From assembly GCA_030680835.1 (NCBI GenBank), contig JAUXUD010000077.1:1-64000 (forward strand): a stretch of 64,000 nt of DNA, in the 5' to 3' direction. Under the pieces are notes generated by a model. The model saw nothing but the letters and a program-made list of their open reading frames with translations. It ran no database searches and was not told the DNA's origin. The DNA is from Bacteroidota bacterium (GTDB taxonomy: Bacteria > Bacteroidota > Bacteroidia > UKL13-3). Positions 25,573-35,066 of the stretch are shown one piece after another (within the stretch, counting starts at the first letter, position 1; each line of letters starts with the position of its first letter). Both the position numbers and the translations under genes were made by a program.

Positions 25573-26907
25573 ATGTCTGAATTTCAATTGGTAATGCCCA
25601 AAATGGGCGAAAGTATTGCTGAGGCAACTATTATTCGATGGACAAAAAAGGAAGGTGATTCCATTGCGGTTGATGAAACGGTTATGGAAATAGCAACAGA
25701 TAAAGTTGATTCTGAAGTACCCTCACCGAAAGCCGGAATTCTTAAAAAATGTTTATACAAGGATGGGGACGTGGTTGCTGTTAATGAAACCATTGCAATT
25801 ATTGAAATAGAAGGAACTGAGGCTATATCCACATCGGTTCCTGCTGTTCCCGTTACAAAAACAGAACCCCCGGTTGTAAAACCCACCACGGTTCATGCTG
25901 CACCTGCTGTTTCAACTGAACAACAGATTCAGACTACCCATAATGACGGGAGCAATAAATTTTATTCGCCTTTGGTATTAAACATAGCCCGCACCGAAAA
26001 TATCAGTATGGCTCAATTGGAAACCATAAGCGGTACAGGAGCAGAAGGCAGGGTTACCAAAAGAGACATACTTGCCTATGTACAAAATAAAGGAAATATT
26101 TCAATTGCTCCTCAAATTGCCAAAACACAGTCGGTTCAAACCGAAAAAACCACTACCGGCGACTCTATAAGCTATAAACCAGTGGCAAGTACCAATGGGG
26201 GCGATGAAATTATCGAAATGGACCGGATGCGCCGGCTTATAGCTGATCACATGGTTATGAGTAAACATACCAGTCCGCATGTTACCTCATTTGTAGAAGC
26301 AGATGTAACCAACATGTTTGTTTGGCGCGAAAAAGCCAAAAAAGTTTACGAAAAAAGAGAAGGCGAAAAAATTACCTTTACTCCCATGTTTATTGAATGT
26401 GTTGTGAAAGCCATTAAAGATTTTCCAATGGTAAACATAACCGTTGATGGCTATAATATTATTAAACGTAAAGCCATTAATATTGGAATGGCCGCAGCAT
26501 TACCAAGCGGAAACCTGATTGTACCTGTTATTAAAAATGCAGATACCATGAATTTAATTGGTTTAACAAAAATGGTAAATGAGCTCGCAAATAAAGCCAG
26601 AGCCAATAAATTATCACCTGATGATATACAGGGAGGTACCTTTACATTAACCAATGTAGGTGGTTTTGGAAATGTTATGGGAACTCCAATAATCAATCAA
26701 CCTCAGGTAGCGATTTTGGCTACCGGAACCATCAAGAAAAAACCGGCAGTGCTCGAAACCCCGATGGGCGACGTAATTGCAATCCGGCATATGATGTTTT
26801 TGTCACTGAGTTATGATCACAGGGTGGTTGATGGTTCACTTGGCGGAAGTTTTTTACGAAGGGTAGGTGATTATATGGAGCAGTGGGATGTTAACCGCGA
26901 AATTTAA
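25573..26907 (+). CDS. Dihydrolipoamide acyltransferase, E2 of a 2-oxoacid dehydrogenase complex
   Basis: A 444-residue E2 subunit. The order is one lipoyl domain (lipoylated Lys in EIATDKVDSEV, near residue 43), a Pro/Thr-rich linker, a peripheral-subunit binding domain (SPLVLNIARTENI ... GAEGRVTKRDILAYV), and the acyltransferase core with the active-site SYDHRVVDGSLGGSF. It moves acyl groups from lipoamide to CoA. Whether the complex uses branched-chain 2-oxoacids or 2-oxoglutarate is unclear, because no E1 or E3 gene is nearby. The single lipoyl domain and the sequence pattern slightly favour the branched-chain type. Confidence 0.9.
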   Translation: MSEFQLVMPKMGESIAEATIIRWTKKEGDSIAVDETVMEIATDKVDSEVPSPKAGILKKCLYKDGDVVAVNETIAIIEIEGTEAISTSVPAVPVTKTEPPVVKPTTVHAAPAVSTEQQIQTTHNDGSNKFYSPLVLNIARTENISMAQLETISGTGAEGRVTKRDILAYVQNKGNISIAPQIAKTQSVQTEKTTTGDSISYKPVASTNGGDEIIEMDRMRRLIADHMVMSKHTSPHVTSFVEADVTNMFVWREKAKKVYEKREGEKITFTPMFIECVVKAIKDFPMVNITVDGYNIIKRKAINIGMAAALPSGNLIVPVIKNADTMNLIGLTKMVNELANKARANKLSPDDIQGGTFTLTNVGGFGNVMGTPIINQPQVAILATGTIKKKPAVLETPMGDVIAIRHMMFLSLSYDHRVVDGSLGGSFLRRVGDYMEQWDVNREI

Positions 26908-27023
26908 ACATTTACTGATTTCTTCCTTACAGAAGTGAATTAACGGCACTTTATAATTTCAATATGTTTAAAAAATCTTAACAACCTGTTTGCATTTAGG
27001 TTGGCTGGGCTTTATAATTGAAT

Positions 27024-27031
27024 TATATTTG
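27024..27031 (+). promoter_or_regulatory. Bacteroidota promoter of pyrG
   Basis: TATATTTG matches TAnnTTTG exactly, with a TTG at 27001-27003, 20 nt upstream, as the -33 box. The gene starts at 27150, so the transcript would have a leader of more than 100 nt, unlike other genes here. Confidence 0.65.
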
Positions 27032-27149
27032 CCTCCCGTAAGTTAACATTTACGGTTTTATTTTACCAGTATAAATCAGGCCCGATCAAACAAATTTTAC
27101 TGGTTTTTTCATGTTATTAGAACCGTATTTGGTGAACCAAAAATAAATT

Positions 27150-28760
27150 ATGACACCAAAATACATTTTTGTTACCGGAGGAGTTACATCCTCGTTGGGT
27201 AAAGGCATTATTGCAGCTTCTCTGGCAAAATTATTACAGGCCAGGGGTTATTCTGTAACCATTCAAAAACTAGATCCTTACATCAATGTAGATCCGGGAA
27301 CCCTGAATCCATATGAGCATGGCGAATGTTTTGTAACGGAAGACGGCGCTGAAACCGATCTGGATTTAGGCCATTATGAGCGTTTTTTAAACATTCCTAC
27401 TTCACAGGCAAATAATGTTACTACTGGCAGAATTTATCAATATGTAATAAACCAGGAGCGTGAAGGCGCCTATCTTGGGAAAACAGTGCAGGTGATACCG
27501 CATATTACAGACGAAATAAAGCGAAGAATAAAACTATTGGGTGAAACCGGTGAATTTGAAATCATCATAACCGAAATTGGTGGCACAGTAGGTGATATTG
27601 AATCCCTTCCTTATATTGAGGCTGTGAGACAATTATTATGGGAAATGAAAGAAGAAGATGCATTGGTAATTCATCTTACGTTATTGCCCTATTTGAGTTC
27701 AACCAAGGAATTAAAAACAAAGCCAACCCAGCATAGTGTAAAAATGTTGCTGGAAAGCGGGGTTCAACCTGACATTTTGGTTTGCCGAACCGAACACATG
27801 ATTACCAAAGAAGTACGTAAAAAAATTGCCTTGTTTTGTAATGTTGATTCCAACGCAGTTATTGAAGCGCTTGATGTACCAACAATTTACGATGTTCCTT
27901 TGATGATGCTGAAGGAAAAACTGGATAAAACAGTTTTGGCAAAAATGAAATTATCGGCTAAAAATGAGCCGGATATGGATAGCTGGAAATCGTTTTTAAC
28001 CCGGCATAAAAATCCAAAACATGAAATACGAATTGGTTTAATTGGTAAATATGTTGAATTGCCGGATGCATACAAATCGATAATTGAAGCCTTTATTCAT
28101 GCAGGCGCCGAGAATGAGTCGCGGGTGCGGGTTCAATATATTCACAGTGAACTTTTGGCTGAAGACAATATAGACAAAAAACTGGCTGACCTGGATGGAA
28201 TATTAGTAGCACCCGGTTTTGGTGACCGTGGAATTGAAGGGAAAATTACTGCCATAAAATATGCGCGCGAAAATAATGTTCCATTTTTTGGCATATGTCT
28301 GGGCATGCAAATGGCAGTTATTGAGTTTGCACGTAATGTAATTGGATGGAAAGATGCACATAGTACCGAAATGAACAGTAAAACCAAGCATGCGGTTATT
28401 GATATGATGCCGGATCAAAAGAAAATTACTGCCAAAGGGGGTACGATGCGTTTGGGGTCGTATACCTGTGAGATTGCGAAAGACAGTAAAGCCTATAAAG
28501 CATACGAAAAATCAAAAGTCAGCGAGCGCCATCGCCATCGTTACGAGTTTAACAGCCATTATCAAAAGGAATTTGAGGATAACGGAATGTTAATTACAGG
28601 AGTAAATCCAGAAACCCGGCTTGCTGAAATTGTAGAATTAAAAAATCATCCTTATTTTATTGGAGTACAATTTCATCCCGAATACAAAAGTACCGTTTTG
28701 AACCCACATCCATTGTTTATCAGGTTTATTAAAGCAGCCGTTACGTATAGCCAGCGCTAA
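27150..28760 (+). CDS. pyrG: CTP synthase
   Basis: Makes CTP from UTP with ATP and glutamine. The 536-residue protein opens with KYIFVTGGVTSSLGKGI, the synthetase signature, followed by LDPYINVDPGTLNPYEHGE. The glutaminase domain has the nucleophile in FFGICLGMQM and the catalytic His-Glu in VQFHPEYKS. Length and domain order are standard. It stands alone, with a leader of over 100 nt. pyrG leaders can carry pyrimidine-dependent attenuators, but I saw no clear terminator hairpin here. Confidence 0.97.
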   Translation: MTPKYIFVTGGVTSSLGKGIIAASLAKLLQARGYSVTIQKLDPYINVDPGTLNPYEHGECFVTEDGAETDLDLGHYERFLNIPTSQANNVTTGRIYQYVINQEREGAYLGKTVQVIPHITDEIKRRIKLLGETGEFEIIITEIGGTVGDIESLPYIEAVRQLLWEMKEEDALVIHLTLLPYLSSTKELKTKPTQHSVKMLLESGVQPDILVCRTEHMITKEVRKKIALFCNVDSNAVIEALDVPTIYDVPLMMLKEKLDKTVLAKMKLSAKNEPDMDSWKSFLTRHKNPKHEIRIGLIGKYVELPDAYKSIIEAFIHAGAENESRVRVQYIHSELLAEDNIDKKLADLDGILVAPGFGDRGIEGKITAIKYARENNVPFFGICLGMQMAVIEFARNVIGWKDAHSTEMNSKTKHAVIDMMPDQKKITAKGGTMRLGSYTCEIAKDSKAYKAYEKSKVSERHRHRYEFNSHYQKEFEDNGMLITGVNPETRLAEIVELKNHPYFIGVQFHPEYKSTVLNPHPLFIRFIKAAVTYSQR

Positions 28761-28824
28761 AACGTTAATTCTTAAAAAGAGGTAAACGCGAATCGGTTAA
28801 AGCGCGTAATCAGTTAAATTACCA

Positions 28825-28880
28825 TAGTTCGACAGGTTCACTATGAAAGCAAAATTTGTCATCCTGAGCTTGCCGAAGGG
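28825..28880. repeat. Imperfect inverted pair of a dispersed intergenic repeat
   Basis: AGTTCGACAGGTTCACTATG at the left and GTCATCCTGAGCTTGCCGAA at the right are reverse complements at about 14 of 19 positions. Sequences of the form TTCGACAGGCTCAG...ATGAC are, from memory, widespread repeats in Bacteroidota. It sits between pyrG and yidC. Confidence 0.65.
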
Positions 28881-28921
28881 ACCGCTTACCTTTTTTGTGT
28901 AATTTATTAATCTCAATTGCC

Positions 28922-28929
28922 TATTTTCG
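28922..28929 (+). promoter_or_regulatory. Probable -7 element of yidC
   Basis: TATTTTCG matches TAnnTTTG except for C in place of T at the seventh position, a variant that recurs at tyrS, menG and engB here. It ends 22 nt before the ATG at 28952. A TTTG lies 24 nt upstream. Confidence 0.5.
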
Positions 28930-28951
28930 CCCGGCTTTTAAAAAGAAAACA

Positions 28952-30775
28952 ATGGATAGAAATTCGATCATTGGTTTGGTTTTGATTGTGCTTATTTTTA
29001 TAACATTTGCATATATTAACCAACCCACACAAGCTGATATTGATGCAGCAAAACACCAAAATGATTCAATAAACCGGGTTCGTATGCAAAGTGACAGCCT
29101 TGCTATTAACCTTAAGATGGCTGAAGTTAAAATAGATACGCCCACAACACCCGACAGTACTTCGAAAAATAATGCGTTTGGCAGCTTTGCACAATTTACA
29201 GAAGGAAAAGAAGAATTTGTAAGCTTGGAAAATGAAGAGCTAAAAGTTAGTTTTACCAATAAAGGGGGCAGAATTTATAAAGTAGTACTTAAAAAATATA
29301 AAAGAGCCGATGGCTCTCCTTTGGTAATAGTTGATGGAGCCGATAATGATTTTTCTTATGGTTTTGCAACACGTGATGCCAAAGCGATTTCTACAAAGGA
29401 TTTGTTTTTTACTCCGGTAATTGGTGAAGACGGCAAAAGCCTTTCGATGTTTGTTAAATTAGGAGATCAACAATATATTGAGCATCGGTTTGGTTTAAAT
29501 GGAAACAAAAACCTGGTAAATGTTAAGTTAAACCTGGTGGGTATGGATGCATATATTGCACCCAACAATAACTTTTTGGACTTAAACTGGAAGCACCAGG
29601 TTTTACAACAGGAAAAGACCCATGAGGCAGAAAAAATAACTTCCACGGTTTATTACAGGTATACAAATGAAGAACCCGAATACCTGTCTGAAACCAAAGA
29701 TTTAAAAGAAGAGTTAAAAACCCCGGTTCAATGGGTTTCCTTTAAACAACAATATTTTAATGTTTCATTAATCTCTGATCTGGCTTTTGAAAATGGTGCC
29801 GTTGAATCAAAATCAGATGAAAGCCTGAAAACAATAAAAACACTTACCGCAAATTTGGGATTGGCATATAATCATGGGGCAAGCGAAACATATGGAATGA
29901 AGTTTTATTTTGGTCCGAACCATTATAAAACGCTGGCAACTCTGGATAATAAACTTGAGAAAGTGGTTCCCATGGGTTGGGGGATTTTTGGATGGGTTAA
30001 TAAATACCTTACGGTTAATGTATTTTTCTTTTTAGGTCAGTATATTGCCAGTTTCGGTTTAATTATACTGCTGTTAACCGTTATTGTTAAAACCATTTTA
30101 TTCCCTTTGGTTTATAAATCTTATCTGTCATCGGCAAAAATGCGGGTATTAAAACCCGAGATAGACGAAGTAAAGGCAAAATATGGCAATGATATGGCCA
30201 AGGTGCAGCAGGAAAACATGAAAATTTATCGCAAAGCCGGAGTAAATCCAATGGGAGGGTGCTTGCCGGTATTGCTGCAAATGCCTATTTTAATTGCAAT
30301 GTTTCAGTTTTTCCCCAGTGCATTTGAATTGCGTCAACAGGCATTTTTATGGACCAGTGATTTATCAAGCTATGATAGCATTTATAATCTGCCATTCAGC
30401 ATTCCGTTTTATGGTGACCATATAAGCTTGTTTACTATATTAATGACGATTTCGACATTGGTTTATACCATTTATAATAATCAAATGACTGGCGTTACAG
30501 GTCAGATGAAATACATCAGTTACTTTATGCCGATCGCATTTTTGGGATTTTTTAATAACTACGCATCAGGTTTAACTTACTATTATTTCCTTTCTAACTT
30601 ATTTACCATTGGACAGCAACTTATCATCCGCACTTTTGTTGACGATAAAGCATTGCATGCGCAAATTCAGGAACATAAAAAGAAGCCTGTAGTAAAATCG
30701 AGATTCCAGGCCAAACTTGAAGAAATGGCTAAAAAACGAGGAATAGATACAGATAAACTAACCGGGAAAAAGTAA
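28952..30775 (+). CDS. yidC: Membrane protein insertase YidC
   Basis: Inserts and folds inner-membrane proteins, alone or with SecYEG. From the ATG at 28952 it is 607 residues and starts MDRNSIIGLVLIVLIF, the first membrane helix. A long periplasmic beta domain follows, then the conserved Oxa1 core (FFFLGQYIASFGLIILLLTV ... GGCLPVLLQMPILIAMFQFF) with further helices and a Lys/Arg-rich C-terminal tail. The ORF-track start 19 codons earlier lies over the promoter. A terminator follows the gene. Confidence 0.96.
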   Translation: MDRNSIIGLVLIVLIFITFAYINQPTQADIDAAKHQNDSINRVRMQSDSLAINLKMAEVKIDTPTTPDSTSKNNAFGSFAQFTEGKEEFVSLENEELKVSFTNKGGRIYKVVLKKYKRADGSPLVIVDGADNDFSYGFATRDAKAISTKDLFFTPVIGEDGKSLSMFVKLGDQQYIEHRFGLNGNKNLVNVKLNLVGMDAYIAPNNNFLDLNWKHQVLQQEKTHEAEKITSTVYYRYTNEEPEYLSETKDLKEELKTPVQWVSFKQQYFNVSLISDLAFENGAVESKSDESLKTIKTLTANLGLAYNHGASETYGMKFYFGPNHYKTLATLDNKLEKVVPMGWGIFGWVNKYLTVNVFFFLGQYIASFGLIILLLTVIVKTILFPLVYKSYLSSAKMRVLKPEIDEVKAKYGNDMAKVQQENMKIYRKAGVNPMGGCLPVLLQMPILIAMFQFFPSAFELRQQAFLWTSDLSSYDSIYNLPFSIPFYGDHISLFTILMTISTLVYTIYNNQMTGVTGQMKYISYFMPIAFLGFFNNYASGLTYYYFLSNLFTIGQQLIIRTFVDDKALHAQIQEHKKKPVVKSRFQAKLEEMAKKRGIDTDKLTGKK

Positions 30776-30803
30776 TCAGTTATTTGTTGAGGACCTATTA
30801 AGT

Positions 30804-30841
30804 AAGAAACCCAACCTGCTATTATGCAAATTGGGTTTCTT
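30804..30841. terminator. Intrinsic terminator after yidC
   Basis: AAGAAACCCAA (30804-30814) and TTGGGTTTCTT (30831-30841) form a perfect 11-bp stem with a 16-nt loop, 29 bp after the yidC stop. The U-tract is short, and the stem is A/T rich at its ends. It may work from both strands because the next gene is convergent. Confidence 0.7.
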
Positions 30842-31032
30842 TGTATCAAGTAAAATGATTTTTAGATGTTTGATATACTGGCAAAATAGTGCCAAAGGAT
30901 AAATTTTATTTTTTTATTAAAATCAAATAATTGATAATCAATTAAATAAATATTTTTATTGCAACTAATTATTCAATTTAACCTTAAAAGTGACTAATTT
31001 ATTGGATACTATGTGTGTTATTTAGAACAATT

Positions 31033-31920
31033 TTAACTTAATAAAACCTTCCAGGCCTCAGTAACTTTATTTTCAAATAACAATTGTTGAGCCAATTTGT
31101 GCAAGGCATCTTTTTTTTCATCTGGAATTAAATTCTGGTTCAAAATTGTCATCAATTGTTTATTGATATGCTTATATATTGCAATACTATCTGAATCAGG
31201 CAATTGTTCAACATTTGCCAGCATACCCAAATTATTGGCTGTTAAATAATTGCTTTGCCGAATCATTTCGGGCATTGCATCGTAGCCGATACCCAAATTA
31301 CGTGATGGTTTCGGTACTTCAAAAAGAGCGTTTCCACTGGCTCTTACATACCAATCACTTCCCATCCGGCCCACCAAATCCATTTTTTGTTGGTCAATTT
31401 TACCCTCGGCAGTTAAAACGTCTGGTGAGATATGCATCAACAGCATTTCGGCAATTATTAAATTACCGGCACCTCCTTCTTTACCTGTTTCAATTATATC
31501 AATTACTTTACATTCAAATTGTACCGGACTTTCTTTAACCCTGAATGGTTTTACTTTAATGGAAGGAACTTGTGTAAATCCTGATTTTGTGAATTCATTT
31601 ACTCCTTTTGGATATTCGCAACTGGCTAAATTCATTTGCTGAACCATGGCATAACTTACCACATTTATTACCACTTCTTTTGTTTCATAAACATTTTCAA
31701 GAGTATGTTTTATGGATTGATCTCTAACCCGCTTGGCCGGAGAGAAAATAAAAGTTGTGGGGTTTGACCCGAAAACGTTAAAGAAACTAAATGGGCTTAA
31801 ATTGGGATTTCCTTCTTTATCAATGGTACTGGCAAAACAAATGGGGCGCGGGGCAACAGCAGTTAATAAAGCGTTGTGAAATTCGGCAAGCGGTAAATCT
31901 TTAGGGCCAATGGTTTTCAT
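31033..31920 (-). CDS. Flavin reductase-like FMN-binding protein
   Basis: A 295-residue protein whose N-terminal about 200 residues match the flavin reductase-like (split barrel) fold: TAVAPRPICFASTIDKEGNPNLSPFSFFNVF, then PAKRVRDQSIKHTL. The C-terminal 90 residues are helical and specific to a subgroup. Flavin reductases of this class reduce FMN or act as FMN-dependent oxidoreductases. The substrate is unknown. It starts 15 bp after the tyrS stop and is probably co-transcribed with it. Confidence 0.82.
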   Translation of the reverse strand: MKTIGPKDLPLAEFHNALLTAVAPRPICFASTIDKEGNPNLSPFSFFNVFGSNPTTFIFSPAKRVRDQSIKHTLENVYETKEVVINVVSYAMVQQMNLASCEYPKGVNEFTKSGFTQVPSIKVKPFRVKESPVQFECKVIDIIETGKEGGAGNLIIAEMLLMHISPDVLTAEGKIDQQKMDLVGRMGSDWYVRASGNALFEVPKPSRNLGIGYDAMPEMIRQSNYLTANNLGMLANVEQLPDSDSIAIYKHINKQLMTILNQNLIPDEKKDALHKLAQQLLFENKVTEAWKVLLS

Positions 31921-31935
31921 GAGTTGGGTTCCGGT

Positions 31936-33219
31936 TTATTCTGCTATAATCAGATAGTAATTCTTTTTGCCTTTTTGGGCGATTATATATTTGTTATTTA
32001 TTAAAACATTTGATTGAACCTGAAGATTAACATCCTCAACTTTTTGTTTGTTTAAACTCACCCCGCCTCCTTGCAACATTTTACGTGCTTCTCCTTTTGA
32101 AGGGAAAATCTGTGTATGTTCAGCCAACAAATCTATAATGGGCAATCCGGTTTCAATAATTGATTTAGCAATTGAAAACTGAGGCACACCTTCAAAAATA
32201 TCGAGAAAAGTTTCCTCGCTGAGTTTTGCTAAAGCATCGGATGTGGAGTTGCCAAAAAGTATGTTGGAAGCTTCAACGGCAGCAGCATATTCATGTTCGC
32301 CATGCACCCTGATAGTGATGTCTTTTGCAAGCGCTTTTTGAAGAATTCTTAAATGCGGGGCTGGATTATGTTCAGCCTCCAGTGCTTCAATTTCGTTTTG
32401 AGAAAATAAGGTGAATATTCTAATCCAGGCAAGCACATCTGCATCGCTTGCATTGAGCCAAAACTGGTAGAATTTATAGGGTGAAGTACGTTTTGGGTCA
32501 AGCCAGATTGCTCCACTTTCGGTTTTACCAAATTTTGAGCCGTCGGTTTTTTTAATTAACGAAGTAGTTAATGCATAAGCTTCGCCACCTTCTTTTCTTC
32601 TGATGAGTTCGGTTCCGGTTACAATATTGCCCCATTGGTCACTGCCTCCCATTTGAATTTTACAATTGTGGTTTTTCCATAAATAATAAAAGTCGTAACC
32701 CTGAACCAACTGGTATGTAAATTCTGTAAAGCTCATGCCGGCATCTTCCAAACGTTTTTTTACCGAATCTTTGGCCATCATGTAGTTTACTGTGATATGC
32801 TTTCCCACATCCCTGATAAAATCCAAAAAGGTAATCCTCTTGAACCAATCGTAATTATTTACCATAACCGCACTTTGCGGGCCGCAATTAAAATCCAGAA
32901 ATTTGTTTAATTGTTTTTCTATGCATTCCAGATTGTGTTGCAATATTTCTTCCGAAAGTAAATTTCTTTCCTGCGATTTTCCTGAGGGATCACCCACCAT
33001 TCCGGTTGCTCCGCCTACCAACGCATAAGGTTTATGTCCGGCTTTTTGAAAGTGTATTAAGGTCATTATCTGGGTTAAGTGCCCAACGTGTAAACTATCA
33101 GCAGTAGGATCAAAACCAATATAACCTGATGTCATTTCTTTATTCAGTTGTTGTTCGGTCTCCGGCATAATATCATGCAACATGCCTCTCCATTTTAATT
33201 CTTCTACAAAATTACTCAT
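31936..33219 (-). CDS. tyrS: Tyrosyl-tRNA synthetase
   Basis: Charges tRNA-Tyr. Class I signatures are HVGHL (the HIGH motif, in DSLHVGHL) and KFGKT (the KMSKS-loop equivalent, in [15 protein letters not shown]). [22 protein letters not shown] and a C-terminal S4 domain ([19 protein letters not shown]) also fit. The ATG at 33219 ([13 protein letters not shown]) is chosen over the ORF-track start 11 codons earlier because that start falls across the promoter. Confidence 0.96.
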   Translation of the reverse strand: MSNFVEELKWRGMLHDIMPETEQQLNKEMTSGYIGFDPTADSLHVGHLTQIMTLIHFQKAGHKPYALVGGATGMVGDPSGKSQERNLLSEEILQHNLECIEKQLNKFLDFNCGPQSAVMVNNYDWFKRITFLDFIRDVGKHITVNYMMAKDSVKKRLEDAGMSFTEFTYQLVQGYDFYYLWKNHNCKIQMGGSDQWGNIVTGTELIRRKEGGEAYALTTSLIKKTDGSKFGKTESGAIWLDPKRTSPYKFYQFWLNASDADVLAWIRIFTLFSQNEIEALEAEHNPAPHLRILQKALAKDITIRVHGEHEYAAAVEASNILFGNSTSDALAKLSEETFLDIFEGVPQFSIAKSIIETGLPIIDLLAEHTQIFPSKGEARKMLQGGGVSLNKQKVEDVNLQVQSNVLINNKYIIAQKGKKNYYLIIAE

Positions 33220-33223
33220 GCCA

Positions 33224-33231
33224 CGAAAATA
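33224..33231 (-). promoter_or_regulatory. -7 element of tyrS
   Basis: On the minus strand this reads TATTTTCG and ends 4 nt before the chosen tyrS ATG. With initiation a few bases after the element, the transcript would be leaderless or nearly so. Confidence 0.55.
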
Positions 33232-33279
33232 GGGAATATCACCCATTTTCATTTACTTCGTAAAGGATAATTTTACGAT

Positions 33280-33939
33280 TTGAATTACCTCTCACACTTT
33301 TATATACACCAAAAAGCGAATGCGCCTTATTTTAACACAGGCCTGATACTTCCAGACCTGGCAAGGGGGTTTGTGAAGTCTTTTAAACCCAGAATGTTTG
33401 AAAAAAGCGAGGAAATGGAATCCTTATACCAGGGATGTATGCAACATTATGAAGCCGATAAAATTTTTCATTCTTCCGAATTTTTTAATTGGGGCACACA
33501 AATTTGTATTGAGGAATTAAAGCAGGCAAAATTTCAGTCGGCGGTTGAAAGACGCTGGTTTATTGGACATGTAATGTTTGAGATGTTTCTGGATAGGGTT
33601 TTAGTTAATCATAAAAAGCAGGTATCACATGACTTCTATGATTCACTGCAATTGGTTAATGACCAGATTTTGAATGACTTTCTAAAAATGAATCATGCAA
33701 GAGAAAGTGAAAAATTATTGCATTATTTTAACCACTTTCGCAGGGTCCGGTACATCATCAATTATTCTGATAATAACTTATTTGTATTTTCGTTAAGCAG
33801 GGTATTGGTGAGAGCCGGCTTGGAAGGCTTGTCGTTTTACGATAAATTGATATTGGAAGAAAGTATGAGTAAACTGGAAAATGGAGTGTTTAAAGATATT
33901 TATAGTTTGCTGTTACGATTAAAACAGGTGTTTAAATGA
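33280..33939 (+). CDS. ACP phosphodiesterase-like protein
   Basis: A 219-residue protein that begins MNYLSHFYIHQKANAPYFNTG, like acyl-carrier-protein phosphodiesterases (AcpH), which remove the phosphopantetheine arm from ACP. The conserved LPDLARGFVKS segment, with metal-binding Asp candidates, and the HSSEFF segment fit the fold. The overall match is weaker than a true AcpH, and many Bacteroidota copies are annotated only as hypothetical. An in-frame TAA at 33268-33270 leaves the TTG at 33280 as the start. The next gene overlaps its stop by 4 bp. Confidence 0.7.
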   Translation: MNYLSHFYIHQKANAPYFNTGLILPDLARGFVKSFKPRMFEKSEEMESLYQGCMQHYEADKIFHSSEFFNWGTQICIEELKQAKFQSAVERRWFIGHVMFEMFLDRVLVNHKKQVSHDFYDSLQLVNDQILNDFLKMNHARESEKLLHYFNHFRRVRYIINYSDNNLFVFSLSRVLVRAGLEGLSFYDKLILEESMSKLENGVFKDIYSLLLRLKQVFK

Positions 33940-35006
33940 AGAAATTTTTTATAGGTTTTATCACAGGCTGTTTGTTTTTACCAGCTTATACGCAAACGCT
34001 TAAATACAGCAATGAGTTTTTGGCAATTGGTGTTGGGGGGCGTGCCATGGCAATGGGCGGAGCAGTAATTGCAAGCACCGGGGATGTTACTGCTACGTAT
34101 TGGAATCCGGCAGGATTAATGGGAATAGAAGATGACATACAAATGTCGGTAATGCATAATGAACAATTTGCCGGAATAACCAAACATGATTATGGCAGCA
34201 TTAGTTTTAATTTAAACAACAGAAGCAAAGCTGCAATAAGCATGATCCGTTTGGGTGTTGATGGAATTCCCAATACATTATATTTAATGCAGGAAGGTCA
34301 GATAAACTATGCATTGATACGTTCTTTTTCAGCTGTTGATTATGCATTTATGGGATCATATGCAACCGAAACCAAAATTAAAGATTTAACCGTGGGTGGA
34401 AATGTAAAAATAATCAGAAGGGTTATCGGGAGTTTTGGCGGAGCCTGGGGTTTTGGACTGGATGCAGCGGCAAATTACAAACTCAACAATTGGAGATTTG
34501 CATTTGTTGCCAGAGATGTTACAAGTACCTTTAATGCATGGAACTATACTTTAAGTGAAGAAGATAAAAAGCAATTAATCGCGAGCGGAAACAAGATTCC
34601 AGAAGGTGGATTAGAAATTACATTGCCAAAATTTACGTTTGGGACTGCACGAAAATTTGAGCTGGGCAAAGGAAAATATACAATTTTACCGGAGTTAAAT
34701 ATGGATTTTACAACTGATGGTCAGCGAAATGTTTTGATAAGCAGCAAATACATCAATCTTGATCCGAGGATTGGTATTGAACTGGGTTATAATAACTTTC
34801 TCTTTTTACGGGGTGGTTTCAGTACCTTGCAGCGTATTACTGATTTTGCAGGTAAAAAAACACTTAATGGAATGCCAAGTTTAGGGGTAGGCATTCAGTT
34901 AAAAAGTATTGCAATTGATTATGCTCTGGGAAATGCATTTAATCAGGGTCTGATGGGAATGAGCAATATTATCAGCTTAAGGCTTAGCATCAATAAGAAA
35001 AGTTAA
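33936..35006 (+). CDS. PorV/PorQ-family outer-membrane barrel
   Basis: A 356-residue outer-membrane protein. The signal peptide (1-20, ending in AYTQ) is followed by NEFLAIGVGGRAMAMGGAVIAS and a beta-barrel with repeated aromatic strand ends, ending in IISLRLSIN. The GARAMGMGGA ... WNPAGL pattern is the hallmark of the PorV/PorQ (UPF0164) family. PorV and PorQ shuttle proteins with sorting domains in T9SS. PorV and PorQ cannot be told apart here with confidence. The start overlaps the previous gene by 4 bp. Confidence 0.85.
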   Translation: MKKFFIGFITGCLFLPAYTQTLKYSNEFLAIGVGGRAMAMGGAVIASTGDVTATYWNPAGLMGIEDDIQMSVMHNEQFAGITKHDYGSISFNLNNRSKAAISMIRLGVDGIPNTLYLMQEGQINYALIRSFSAVDYAFMGSYATETKIKDLTVGGNVKIIRRVIGSFGGAWGFGLDAAANYKLNNWRFAFVARDVTSTFNAWNYTLSEEDKKQLIASGNKIPEGGLEITLPKFTFGTARKFELGKGKYTILPELNMDFTTDGQRNVLISSKYINLDPRIGIELGYNNFLFLRGGFSTLQRITDFAGKKTLNGMPSLGVGIQLKSIAIDYALGNAFNQGLMGMSNIISLRLSINKKS

Positions 35007-35066
35007 ATTGCAGAAAATATAAATTGAGAAATATTGATGCTTAACAAATATTTCTTTAATTTGTAA

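Noticed and set aside
26908-27149. A possible pyrimidine-responsive attenuator in the pyrG leader.
   Set aside because: No convincing terminator or antiterminator hairpin pair with a U-tract could be drawn by eye.
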